Positions 35,169 to 46,380 of a stretch of DNA of 64,000 nt are shown here, one piece after another. Position numbers and translations under genes: made by a program. The stretch is taken from assembly GCA_022457065.1 (NCBI GenBank), contig JAJGBQ010000003.1:248001-312000 (forward strand). Reading direction: 5' to 3'. This DNA comes from Curvularia sp. ZM96 (Eukaryota > Ascomycota > Dothideomycetes > Pleosporales > Pleosporaceae). Below the pieces are notes generated by a model. That model searched no databases. It was not told the origin of the DNA and was given only the letters and a program-made list of their open reading frames with translations. Within the stretch, counting starts at the first letter, position 1; the number at the start of each line of letters is the position of its first letter.

Positions 35169-36665
35169 GTGAGTAGATGCTGCAGGCCCTTCAACCATGG
35201 CTGACATCCTTTCGTTCTTCTGCTCCATGAACTCTGTGGCTACGCCATTCACTAATGTAATGTGCGTAACTGGGAATATCGCAGCTATTCCTCGGTAGAG
35301 ACGTTGGTTCATTCAAAAATTAACCAATCTCCGCTTTACTAGTTTCCATTCTACGATGGAAGGGATGTGCCAGTGCAAGCTTGGTTGTCCAACTTCTTGC
35401 AGCTAGACAAGTCACTTAGCAACGGTGAAGGTACATGCGTTGATTCGCAAATTGGACAGCACAAGGAGGAAGTCGTGCAAAACCACCATCGCCAGAGACA
35501 CCAAGTAGAAAGAAGTGAATTCTACTTGACCTCAACAATCACGAGATTATATCCTGAAGAGACATAATAGATTGGATTACACGAGAGCCAAGCTTAGTAC
35601 CGCACCTAGAGTACGAGGTGCCAAAGTTTGGAGGAAGTATGATTCAAGGCACCTCACATTGTAGAGTTTGACCGATGCCCTGGTCTAGTAAATGATCATC
35701 TAGTTCTCAGATACAACCATGTGTCTCATCTTTAGCGTTGTTTGATAGTAAGTCTTCAAGAGACGTATAAACTGTAGCAAAGTAGCTGGCCTAGTTTAGA
35801 AGAGTGGCTGGGCTCCTGAGGCATCGTGAAAACGGGAAGTAAGATAACGAATTAAAATGAATTGCCATTACGTGCAATTGGAAGGTATATGAAAAGGCCT
35901 ACCTAGAAACAACAAACTGCATTCATTATTCCTGTTTTTGAGAGGGATTGATTGAAGTTCGTTATACTTGTACAATAGGTGGCGAAGTATACGCATGCGC
36001 ATTAGTTTAGGGTTCACCACTATCACCTCACTCTCCAGATGCAGCGTAGAACAGGACCTTTTCGTGGGGAATTGCCTTGCATAAGCGTATCCACAATCCA
36101 AACGCGCTATCAACCCTGGCAGCGACCAAACTACTGTCTACTCATGTCCTCCCACCACGAAACCAGTATCCGTTCGGAAACGTGCCGTAAATACGAATTA
36201 CACAGTCACATCGCGCCTTCAAGTCAAATAAAGTCCTCGAACTGTCATGAAAGGATAAGTCACGGGTCGTGATGAACCCCAATTCGCCTGCCCCAACTGC
36301 TCAGCGACGCTAGTACAGCGGCATATCGCCCTCAGCTAAGAGAGCGTCCCATTTGCGAAGTGCTTTAAATCTTGGAAGGACTGCTATTGTATCCGCGCAG
36401 ATGCATGCGAGCAATGAGATGAATCCGATGCTACTGTCCTGACTAGCACCGAGATTTCAAATCACCAAGAGCATTCTAACATGTTGAAAACTGTGACGGT
36501 GCGAGGTTGATGGTGCATCTAGTGGTCGCTTGCTTCGAAACCTCGAAGCACGACCAATCATCGTTGAATCCTACGAACTGCGTTAAAAATAACCTCACAG
36601 CCCCAGCCTCGCCAACTTATCTCAAGCCTGATCAACAAACATTTCCAAATCACCTTTTCTTCGTC
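35169..36665. other. Intergenic, nothing recognised
   Basis: About 1.5 kb between the transcription factor and the NACHT gene. Slightly AT-richer than its surroundings; no gene or repeat recognised. Confidence 0.45.
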
Positions 36666-39333
36666 ATGGACCCCCTAAGCGCGCTCGGAATAGCGTCAAA
36701 CATCATCCAAATCGTTGATTTTACGGCAACGATTGTATCGCGGAGCAAAGAGATCTACCGCGCTGCTGATGGGGTGCACGGAACTGTCACTGTCCTTGAG
36801 CTGGCGGCAAACCAGCTGCAAGAGATGTCTGCGGAGCTCAAAGCGGACGCACCGGATTTGTCTAAGGAACAAATAAAATATCAAAAACCTATGAGTGCAG
36901 CCGAGAGGCAGCTGCTTCAGCTTAGCCAGGAGACGAAGGACATATCAGAAGAGATTATTCAGGCTATAGGCAAGATCAAAGTAAGAGGCTCCAAAAGAGT
37001 CTGGAAGAGCGTTGAGCAGGCTTTACGCAGCGTTTGGAGCCAGAAGGAGATCAACGTTCTGGAGGCGAGGCTGGAGAATGTGCGTAAACAAATTGACACG
37101 GCTCTTCTTTTCTCTATTCGGTCAGTCATGTTTTACGAATTTTGTAGTCTTTAGCTAATGGCTGGCAGTGACCGGGTTGGCCGTCAGGTATTTCGACCAG
37201 ACTTTGAAGAGCCTGCCAGTGAAGTTGATCATGGACAATCCGACTTGCTGCATGGAATCACGAATAGTGAATGGCTTTCTGCAAGCACGAACAACGCCGC
37301 ACAGTTTTCTGAGCAGGTTCAATCAATGGCCCAGAATGGCTTTGCTGAGCGCTTCTACAAAATCATTAGTGCCAGACTATGGTTTTCAGAAATTCCCGAT
37401 CGGCTCGAGAGTATTCCAAAGGCGCATCAAGATACGTTCACGTGGATCTTCGCGCCTCCTGAAACGCATTCCGATCCTGATATATGGGTAAGCTTCACTA
37501 AATGGCTGCAAAACTCTGAAGAGCAAAATCTGTACTGGATTACAGGTATGAACATACGTCGGCATTGCTCATTGACTAGCACTGAATAGTTCGGTAGGCA
37601 AGCCTGGTTCAGGTAAAAGCACCTTGATGAAATTCCTTTATCAAAACCCTCGTACTGCCGACAACCTGAAAAGCTGGTCGGAACCAGCACCGTTGATTTT
37701 CTCAGGCAGTTTTTTCTGGAACTCAGGAACCGTCATGCAAATGTCGCGCCTAGGACTCCTCCGATCCCTGCTCTACCAGTCACTCCAAGAGATGGTCAAA
37801 TTAGGCGATGGATACAAAGCCGCCCAGGAGCTATTTCAGGATCGCTGGGAGCAGTTTGAAGCTTTTGGAGGGGGGCGCGACCCTTTCACCTGGCCTGAGC
37901 TACGCCGCGCTTTCGAGAGTATGATCTCCAACAATTCCAAGCGCTTCTTTTTTGTCATAGATGGACTCGACGAGTATGACGGAAATCCAGCCGAATTAAT
38001 TGATTTAATTGTCACTGCATCAAAGCGGGATAATGTCAAGATATGCGCGGCCAGCCGTCCATGGCCTATTTTTGATGCCGCGTTTGAAGGCCGACCGAGC
38101 CTATTACTGGAGCAACTCACGAGAAACGACATCCAGGCTTATGTGATGTTTAAATTCGAAGCCAACAAACATTATATCCGACTATGTCAACGGGATCCGG
38201 AACTCTCTAAAGTATTGGTGCAGGACGTGATCGACAAGGCTGATGGTGTATTTCTCTGGGTATATCTAGTGGTGGAATCACTTCTACAGGGGATCACCAA
38301 CGCAGATCGAATGCCCGACCTCCAAAACAGGTTGAACGCCCTGCCTTCGGGTCTCGGGGAGCTGTTTGCAAAACTACTCAACCGGCTGGACCGAGATTAC
38401 TTTCGACATGCCTGCCAACTCTTCCGTCTATTAGACGCACATCCTTATCCCTCTCTTATTTGTTTCAGCTTTGCCGATGATGATGACTGCCAGTCAAGTA
38501 TACGCGCAGAGGTTAAACAGCTGTCGGCTGCTGAGTTTCTGGATCGCGCGAACGAAATGGAAAGACGCCTCAAGTCGCGATGTTTGGGCTTCTTGGAGAT
38601 CTACGTACCTTCTCGAACCGACGAAGAGCTTGACGTCGAACGTTCAGCTCTTGCCCTAGTCACAAGCCCTTCTTTAGGAGGACTACTAAAATCCTCTGAA
38701 CCCGAACAGATAAAAGTTCGGTATCTCCATCGGACCGCGAAAGATTTTCTAAAATCAGCAAGGGTCTGGAAAATGATTCTCGAAACTACTGACAACGATT
38801 CTTTCGACGTGAGCGCATGCTGGGCTAATGGGTACTTATGGACCTTGAAAACGATGACTCTGAAGTCCGACTCTTTCTCCCTCAAACCGTACTTGTATGT
38901 GTGGGAACCGCTCACATGGTGCATGGAATATGCCATTCGGATTGAGAAGGCAGACGGCAAAGTACGGTTCACCTATCTCGATGAAGTTGGCCGGGCTGCA
39001 CTCCAAAAACAACAAGAGGCTGTGGACAAGGAACTACCACCTGATGTATTTACGGATCGTATCAAGCACTTTCTAGACCTTGCCACTCTTTTTGGTCTCG
39101 AGGGCTACGTACGAATTAAATCGAAGAAGATGCCAAGGGCTGAGCTTGCACATGCCATTTACTTCACAGAAAGGTGCGGTTCTAATGTGGGAAAGGATCT
39201 GCAGGGGAGAGATGCACTCAAAGATTGCATTGGTGGGTTGGGCGTGTGCAAAAAGTTGAGGTCCGATTTAGAGTATTCTTTTCGAAATGTTTTGCGCTTG
39301 AAGCCGAAAGGAAAAGTTCCACCGTTCGTCTAG
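36666..39333 (+). CDS. NACHT-domain NLR-like protein with fungal N-terminal domain
   Basis: Three exons (36666-37120, 37169-37545, 37598-39333) encode 855 aa. Introns are 48 nt (GTCAGT..GGCAG) and 52 nt (GTATGA..GGTAG). The N-terminal 150 residues begin MDPLSALGIASNIIQIVDF, the fungal_N/PigL_N type domain common in fungal NLRs, and are largely helical. Then comes the fungal pre-NACHT segment (IPKAHQDTFTWIF) and the NACHT ATPase: Walker A GKPGSGKST at 278-286 (created by joining exons 2 and 3) and Walker B FFFVIDGLDEYD near 395-405. LHRTAKDFL is the typical winged region after NACHT. The C-terminal 200 residues show no ankyrin, WD or TPR repeats, so a sensor repeat region is absent or unrecognised. 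Such STAND ATPases act in non-self recognition and programmed cell death. Both nucleotide motifs look intact. Confidence 0.92.
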
Positions 39334-40027
39334 GGGAAAATGGCACCCAGAAAACTTCTTTAGAGCTTTACTAAAACTTAAACCCAAGTAGTCCTAAAGC
39401 CTCCAGTATGCTGAGCAATTTATTCTGCCTTCTGTACAGTGTCCGCCCATTCTTGCACCCCCTGTCGTTGGTGCCGCAGCGTTGTAAAGGATGCATTGCT
39501 TCGCATTGAAATCGACTGGGGCAAACGGTAGGAATGAATCTCGGTAGCGTTCAAACGCGGTAGCCTTGGTTTTGTGAGGGGGAGTTAGAACAAGCTGAGC
39601 TCAGGGCGGGATGTGGCTGGTTGCACTGCTAGCAGAGGAGTGCGGTAAGGCTGATATGTAAGGTTGATTTCAATCTTAATCCGGCTAGAGATTGTGGATA
39701 CGGTGAGGGCGTGTCAACTTGTAAAGTGTGGTGCTCGTAATGCGATGCAACGGTTTTGCCTCTGGGCTTCGCAGGCCAATGAGCGCTGAGTACATTACGA
39801 CTTCCCATGCGCTAGGGTCTTCCAATATCGCCCATGAATGCGTTGCTTGCTTCCTTCTACCTAAGCAAAAAGCTATTCACTCATGTATTGGGCTTTGGTG
39901 TTTTTGGAAAGACTTGACAGTCGCGTTCGACACATGAAATCGACCCTACCTAGCACGTTTCTGGGGCTGAAGAGGCAAGAACCCTACAAGCCCCTACAAC
40001 AACACTGTCCCTTCCCCAAAATTTGCC
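39334..40027. other. Intergenic, nothing recognised
   Basis: Short region between the NACHT gene and the PTPA remnant. No supported gene. Confidence 0.45.
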
Positions 40028-40600
40028 ATGGCAACGCCCAACATACCAACAGGGGACTTGGGAGTCATTGACAAGGCTGATTTCGTGAAGCATAAGTTCA
40101 CATCACCCGTCAAACGCATTCACGACAGCGATGACGTTTCTTTCTTCCTAGCCAGCAGAACGTACGTGAATATCCCATCCCCCATCTTCTAAATTAATGC
40201 GTCCATGATTCATCGGAAACCTCCAGGCTCAGAAATTGTCAAAGCTTGGTCCCTGTGAGACCCAGAGGTATTACTCCCGCCGGTGGCTCATAACTTTGCC
40301 AAGACCATCGCAACAATGACTACCACTATTGACGAAGCCCCGTGAGATCCTAGAACGCAACAGCTTAGAAATATGATTTTCAGAAAATGGTATGATGTTG
40401 TAAAAGAGAGGATTTTGGCTCTGTTGGACGAGCAGCTCCCTTCTGAACTCCTTTCCCCAAAGTTCCAGCGCCGAAATCTCTGCAAAGCCAAAGCTAGAGT
40501 CATACCTCGTTAGTAGCTCTGGCAGCGCACAACATTTCGATTATATCACAGTCCATGAATCCAAACTCCCTGTTTTCTTGGGCTGTCTATGGGAACTTTA
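40028..40600 (+). pseudogene. Decayed PP2A activator (PTPA / RRD-type peptidyl-prolyl isomerase) gene
   Basis: The ATG at 40028 opens an exon whose product has the PTPA start (FTSPVKRIHDSDDVSFFLASR). After a possible GTACGT donor the frame no longer joins to the expected residues. Fragments with PTPA order follow: TTTIDEAP (40320-40345), IFRKWYDVVKERILALL (about 40375-40430) and, after stops, HFDYITVHESKLPVFLGCLW (about 40530-40590), matching the family's DYGTGHE..F..FL..LW region. At least four stops break the frames and the conserved C-terminal half (W-G-LDDYQFL part) is not found. It is therefore a 5' remnant of a duplicated gene; a working copy presumably exists elsewhere. Stops include TGA and TAG, partly RIP-compatible. 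Confidence 0.75.
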
Positions 40601-41512
40601 ATTCTTTCCTGGAACAGAAACCAGAAGTCAAGACAGAGCAATTATCTCAGGTGTTATTGAGCAGTAGATATCATCGTTACATCTTCTCCGCATACCCGTA
40701 TTGATCGTTGCGCAAGTATCTGCAGTTAATTCGGCGTCTAATATTGACATACACTATCGAGCCTGCAAGGACTTTGTCTAAAGTATAACTATAGTTATGA
40801 TATATCAAGGATAGTTACTGATTGATAAACACACTGTTCTCTGACTTGAAATAGCAGGCAGGTCCGGGACCTCGGCGAGGAATGCGCAGTGGTTGTTACT
40901 GGGAAAGATGTCAGTAGGATGCTTAGGGCAGTAGAAACGAAGAGATTAAGCCTATCATAAAGCTGCAAAAATGCGTTCTCAAGCGTGTTGTTAGCATATT
41001 GCTGCAATTGATGATTAGCATTATACTTAGGAATAAACCATGCACCTTATATATTGATTAGCCCGCTAAATCATTCATATACACCATAAGTAACGCGGAG
41101 TTGCATTCCAACACCCACGCCAGAAATCCTCCACCTCAAACTCAGCGACAACATATAAGTGGTTCGATTGGGCGTTTCCAGTCAGCATAACCATTTGTTC
41201 ATCATATCCAGCCGCTCAGAACAGCCGTAAGTCGGGCCAGAGAAAGAAGGGTATATTGTCGCAGCTCTTGCCATATCACACAAACATTCAACTTTCGCAT
41301 TTCAGCCTATCAACAAGGCTATGAGACGTAGTAATCGCATACGAGCAGCGACTGAGAATCTTCCTATAGTAACAATATGCAACTCTCCAAGCCCACCATA
41401 CTTTTACTCAAAGCCAGAGTCTTCCCATTGCTCCCCATCCGCCCATAACAGCCGTAATACTACCAAAAGAACATTAGCAAAAGCACGTAATCAAGGGAAA
41501 GAACTACCACAC
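40601..41512. other. Intergenic, nothing recognised
   Basis: This separates the PTPA remnant from the 3' end of the MFS gene. The frame at 41321-41527 has no recognisable domain. Confidence 0.45.
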
Positions 41513-43032
41513 TCACCCAGTAAATAAGATTATCCCCCCAAACTCACCACCGTACCCAGCACCCCTCCCTCTCCCCACACTCCCCATACCTTTTCCCACC
41601 GCAACACTCAGAGGCCCACTAATGACACTGCCTACTCCTCTGCCCCCAGCTAGTAGTCCAAACAAAAACCCCGTCTCTACATCCTCGCACTCCCGCTTAA
41701 TATCAACCAGGACCCCACTCCACGTCGAGCTAAACCCGCCTCCAAAAAATCCATACACGAGCGAGAAAATGCACAGAAGAGGGAGTCCAGTGCTTGTACC
41801 CCAAAGTGCAAAGACTGCGACAGCAGATCCAAGAGTGCTAATCAGGATGGTAGTGCTGACGGTAAGATGCTTGTCGCTCAGGCCACCTAGTACGATGCCC
41901 CCAGGAACGGAGGAGGTGTTAATCAGCGCGAGGATGAGGGAGCCTGCGGTAGGGGAGAGGTGGCAAGCAGAGACAGCATACGTAGATATGTATGCGTAAG
42001 GGAGGAAGTAACCGGCTGATTGGAGGATGGTGGACGTGATGTGCAGGTAGAAGGTGGGGTGATAGAGAAAGGAGAGGGAAATTGGGCGAGGCGTATGAGT
42101 TTGGGGGAGAGGAACACGAGGACGGAGGGTGGGGAGAAGGGGAGCGGCGAGGAGAACCTACGTGCCATCAGTTGAATAAATTATTCTTGCGCTTTGATCC
42201 GAGGTAGAATAGACAACTTACACTGATGACGCTCCATGCTTGGAGTGTTCGCGCAGGACCGAATCGCTGCAGACTGACTTCCATAATGAAGGGAATTGCA
42301 ACGCCAGTGATACTCTTGCCTGCCCACATTATGCCCATTGCGAGGCCTTTGCGTTGGACGAACCATTCATCGAGGTAGAAGGTTGTGGGCGTGAAAAGCA
42401 GGCCGCATCCTAGGGCGCTGATCACGCCCTGGGTAATGATGAGCTGGGTCACTGTGGTAGCAAAGCTGGAGGCTAGGGTGCTCACTACGGCGAGGAAGAG
42501 CCCGATAGGTCCAAAGTAGGGGCGGAGATGGGGCCATCGGGTTAGGAGGGCGAAAGTGAAGGGCGATGTGAGGTACACCACGCCCTTAGAAGGTGGTCAG
42601 TTGAATGCTCGGAGTTTGAGTTGGAAATATAAGGCGCCTCACGTTGATAGTTGTTCCAACCACGGCGACATTTTTTGCTCCATCTTTGAGTAGTTCAGGA
42701 TGACTTGAGTAGTACTCCTTGAATATTCCAAAGGCCAAGCTGTAACCTAGAAAAATTGATTGGGACGAGTAAGCCTTTAGGTAACTCAAGACATAAATAC
42801 TCTTAGAGATGGAATAGTATAATATAATAGTAACTATGTATGCAACTCACTTACCCCAGACAGGAGCTTGAATCAAAGTGCAGCCAACAAGAACAAGGTA
42901 GGCGGTTCTACTGGTGTCAGGTAAAGGGAGTTGGGGGTGTTCGATTTCAACATTGGTTGATGGAGACGGTGGTATTTCATCCGTAGAAGGGTGGACAGAG
43001 GACAGCTCTACATCATGTTGTGTAACTGCCAT
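41513..43032 (-). CDS. MFS monocarboxylate-type transporter
   Basis: Four exons (43032-42855, 42746-42643, 42584-42222, 42157-41513) encode 429 aa; all junctions keep frame and introns are 58-108 nt. The last exon is open through to its stop only when read after the TAG acceptor at 42158. The protein resembles fungal MCT/riboflavin-type carriers: after a 48-residue cytosolic N-terminus comes YLVLVGCTLIQAPVWGYSLAF, then LTSPFTFALL, CGLLFTPTTFYLDEWF with RKGLAMGIMWAGKS, and GGFSSTWSGVL in the C-terminal half. It would carry a small organic acid or related substrate with protons. Transmembrane segments of both halves are present, with a rather short C-terminus. The substrate cannot be read from sequence. 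Confidence 0.88.
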
Positions 43033-43502
43033 GGCTTGGAAAGCCTTTGACTACACTTATGGATCGTGGTAAGGTATTCCGAGCTCTTCTGATATCTCTC
43101 TTTGTTGGATGACAATGGATGACGCTACGCAATACTCATGGGTACGCTTCGAGCCACGAATATTGAACTGGTATACCGAGAGTGACAAGAATTTAAATAT
43201 AGTCTTTCAAAAGGAGAAAGATTCCCTCAGTTCACATCGTTATGTATCATTGCTTTCATACCACCCGTTCAGATTACTAGGGACCCACTTTCCTAGCTTG
43301 TTCCATCATGCGGGGAACCTTGCCATCTGATAAGTTTGAGACTGGTCACTGGTTATAATATCCATGAGGATCGATATGCGGTTGCGACACATGAAATCAC
43401 AGGATTCCCGTCCGCGGATTTCGACAACTGCATGCTTTTGCCATGGCCGAAGCGGACGATGGCGAATCGGGAACAATGAGCACGTGACGTCTGCGTGAGT
43501 GA
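43033..43502. other. Promoter of the MFS gene
   Basis: No gene seen; a short frame at 43109-43330 has no recognisable feature. Confidence 0.45.
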
Positions 43503-43808
43503 CCTTGCTAAGTACCAGCGAGACATAGAGCTAATCGCTGTGCTCAGCTCGTCGCTCTTATACTTGTCAATGCAGCAGGTGTTGACCTAGAAGTACTTGA
43601 GACCGTTAGCTGCAGCTCGCTCGCCGCAGAAGCAGATCTTAGCATAGCCACGCTTGTCTGCGCCTGCTCCCGCTAATACCTCATTGTATGTAACTTCTTA
43701 GCCGTCCGCCTAGATATGCGAGAGAATGGCGTATAAAGAAGCAAAGTCGTTGCTAAAAGACATTAGCGTAAAGCCGCCGTCTGCTAAGAGACGCTTTGGA
43801 AGGCGCAT
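43503..43808 (-). pseudogene. HET-domain gene fragment with RIP-type stops
   Basis: On the minus strand, from an ATG at 43808, about 100 codons match the N-terminal part of the heterokaryon-incompatibility (HET) domain. Landmarks are YAILSH, EVTYNEVLAGAG, GYAKICFCGERAA, LKYF, then VNTCCIDK and ISSMSRWY. In-frame stops lie at 43710-43712 (TAG where the family has Trp), 43698-43700 (TAA) and 43587-43589 (TAG where the family has Trp). Trp TGG to TAG is the change expected from RIP. Homology ends at about 43503, so the gene is also truncated. HET proteins trigger cell death upon non-self recognition; this copy cannot make a product. Confidence 0.82.
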
Positions 43809-44737
43809 TGTGTTCTAGCACGCTCTGTATAGAATGCCAGCAGACTTGATCGCCGCGCGCAACGCAGGCTGGTAGAGTAAAAGTTGTGAGATTGCAAGAC
43901 ACATCTCTATCGTATACACGCATAAAGCACATTAAGTGGGCCCTTTGCCAGCAGTGGGTGGATCGCGCGCACAGACACGGTCGGTAGGTATGCAATGCAC
44001 GGCAGGTAGTGAAGCGGAATTGGAGGTACGACTATCTCCGCCAATCAATTACTCACCTCCCACCCGCAAGCTGACTTTGTTCCGCGGGTGCATTCGTTTT
44101 TGCTTACTCACTAGCTCGAGTTCCGTCTTGCGCGGCAATAACTAAAGCAAGCATGGATGGTTTGGGCGGGCGATGGGATTATGACTCTTGTTGTTAGGGA
44201 CTTGGATCAATAATGTATAGGTAGATTGTGGTGTCGCTGGATTAGGTGTTCAGCTGTGCAGCGAGGCAGAATAAACTGTACTTTGGAGTATACTGAATTT
44301 GTTACGTAGAGGGCATGGACAAAGGAGGGGAGGTATGATTGGTCAGCTAGCTAGCTGATTACCAACGTAGCTGTTATCTCCTTACTCCGACACTCTACAT
44401 ACCCGCGGCCTGCTTCCATAAGATTACTTGAAGGATGATTAGCTTTATTCCTACGTTCTATTGGCCGGGAAACAGTTGGAAGTAGTTAGAAGCGTGATTG
44501 CTTATTCATCTAGCAAGACACCGTTTCTCCAAAGCCCAGCTCCTACCTGTGACGTACCATCTTCCCCCACTCTATGCGACTCTTGCTTCAATGTTATTAT
44601 AAGCAGAGTACTCCCAGGTCGCAGATATATAAACCATCCGTTCGGACCTATCTAAAGCAGTATCTCCAGAGCTTCGCATTCATAAGTCCTTCAGCGAAAA
44701 ATATAAACAAAGTACATTGTTCCAATCTCACGCAAAC
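43809..44737. other. Intergenic and promoter of the GFA gene
   Basis: No gene seen. A TATATAAA box lies at 44626-44633, 105 bp before the GFA start codon, followed by a CT/CA-rich leader. Confidence 0.5.
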
Positions 44738-45360
44738 ATGGCAGACGGCTTCGCAGCAGCAGACAAGTCCAAGCCATTCATCGCAAACAACAGCCTTGCC
44801 AAAGACCGGGGCTACAAAGATGGACTCCCAACAGCAACCTGTCTCTGCGGCGCCGTGCAATTAGCCTTCGTAAGCCCACCCCACTCCCACCTGCATACTT
44901 TGACTCGCATCATTTTACTTACTAACCCGCCCACCAGCCCGTCGAAGGGCCCGGCCTAATCAGCACCTTCGTCTGCAACTGCACCGACTGCCGCAAACTC
45001 ACCGCCTCCATGTTCGCATCCAACTTCGCCATCGACGACAAGTACCTAGTGCACGTGCGCGGCCGCGACAATCTTAAGTCGTGGTATAATCCCGTCACGC
45101 CCGTGCGCCATGAGGGCTCCATGACAGACTACTTCTGCAGCACGTGCGGTACCCTCATGTACCGTGTCAGCTCGGCGTTTCCCAATGTGCCTATTTTGCG
45201 GATTGGCTCGGTGGACGATTTGAGTTTGCATGAGACGAAGCTGAAGCCGCAGTGGGAGCAGTTTACGAAGGATCGCGTGAGCTGGTTTGGCGGTGTTATC
45301 GGGGGTGATGTTAGGAAGATTGAGGGCAATTCGAAGACGTATACACTTTCTGGGGGATAG
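44738..45360 (+). CDS. GFA/CENP-V domain zinc protein (glutathione-dependent formaldehyde-activating type)
   Basis: Two exons (44738-44869, 44938-45360) and a 68-nt intron (GTAAGC..CACCAG, CTAAC branch) encode 184 aa. The fold binds zinc through conserved Cys: CLCGAVQ, FVCNCTDCRK and YFCSTCGT are all present. FASNF and RIGSVDD are further family landmarks. Members include bacterial Gfa, which speeds S-hydroxymethylglutathione formation, and many fungal proteins of unknown substrate that may act on thiol adducts. The gene has a clear TATA box upstream and an ATG in good context (AAACATGG). It is probably cytosolic, with no signal or membrane segment. The specific reaction is not known. Confidence 0.92.
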
Positions 45361-45774
45361 GTGCGTATGGTTGTTTGGTAGTGTTGGCGGGGCGTGGGAG
45401 AAGTGGTGGTGGCCATGGACTGTCAGTATAGTACTAGAAGATGCTGCTTGGTTGTGTTTTGTATATTTATTCTAATACATACGTTATTTGACATTCTATG
45501 TGTTTGATGTATCTCGTAAGCTCAGCAACCTAGACTATAGCACTCCAAAGTAAACACCCACAAACAACAAACCCTCTATCCAACCCATTCTCCCCGCCCC
45601 CTACGCGATCCGTGAAAAACCCCTCGCGGGCGACGTGCTGAAAACACTTTGAATTATCAGGCTTCACGGTATATCGGGATTGTTTTCCCAGCAATCCGCA
45701 ACATACTATGATTGATCTAGACATACTGCTCACAGTGTTCATCGATTAATGATGAGGGAGGCATCAGCATATCG
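45361..45774. other. Intergenic, GFA 3' flank
   Basis: No supported feature in this 400-bp stretch. It is the last ordinary-composition intergenic sequence before the decayed region. Confidence 0.45.
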
Positions 45775-46380
45775 TTGTGGAATAGCGAGGAAATGGATTG
45801 GGGATTAACCGTTGCGATAGGGAAAATTTCAGCAGCACTTATGTACGAGTTTCTTGATGCTAACTTTGTCGGCCGCGGCACGCTGCTCGACCAGATCCGC
45901 CAACGATGCTCTGCGCCAATGTCTCGCGTCGCGCTGGTGGGGCTCGGCGGGGTAGGTTCGGTGGAAGAGCATCAAACTAGTGCTCGCATGTCGCATATCG
46001 CATGTGGCATCTGACGTAGATAGAAAGTCACAGCTGGCCATCGAGCACTGCTACCGCACCGCCAAGCAGTCGCCAGATACGTGAGTGTTTTGGGTGCATG
46101 CGAGCAATACAGCGCGACTAGAGCAGAGCTTCCGGGAGATCGCTGACTAGGTCAGGTTCGCAGCCGCAAGGACCCGCAAGCAGACGTGCTTAAGCTAAGT
46201 AGTGCACGACTGGTTGCGCGATGCGAAGAATGGATGGTGGCTGTTTGTGCTTAATAACGCCGACGATGTGGCCGTGCTCTCTCTACTAGACTATATTATA
46301 GATTTGAGAGCGAGCGCCGCGGTGCTCTGTGCGATAGTACCCTTAGGAGTATTGGTAGAAAGATAGCCTCGAGCTTATTA
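45775..46380 (+). pseudogene. NB-ARC NLR gene fragment with stops and frameshifts
   Basis: The plus strand reads NFVGRGTLLDQI, then RVALVGLGGVG (Walker A start), a probable intron of about 65 nt, then KSQLAIEHCYRTAKQSPDT, VFWVHASNTARLEQSF, HDWLRDAKNGWWLFVLNNADD and VLSLLDYI. This is the NB-ARC domain of fungal NB-ARC/TPR proteins. Breaks: TGA after SPDT where Trp is expected, TAG after REIAD where Gln is expected, two frame changes around 46160-46210, and Asn in place of the Walker B Asp (GAC to AAC). Trp-to-stop and Gln-to-stop by G-to-A and C-to-T fit RIP. Homology fades after about 46340 as the sequence turns AT-rich. The N-terminal effector and TPR parts are not found. Confidence 0.8.
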
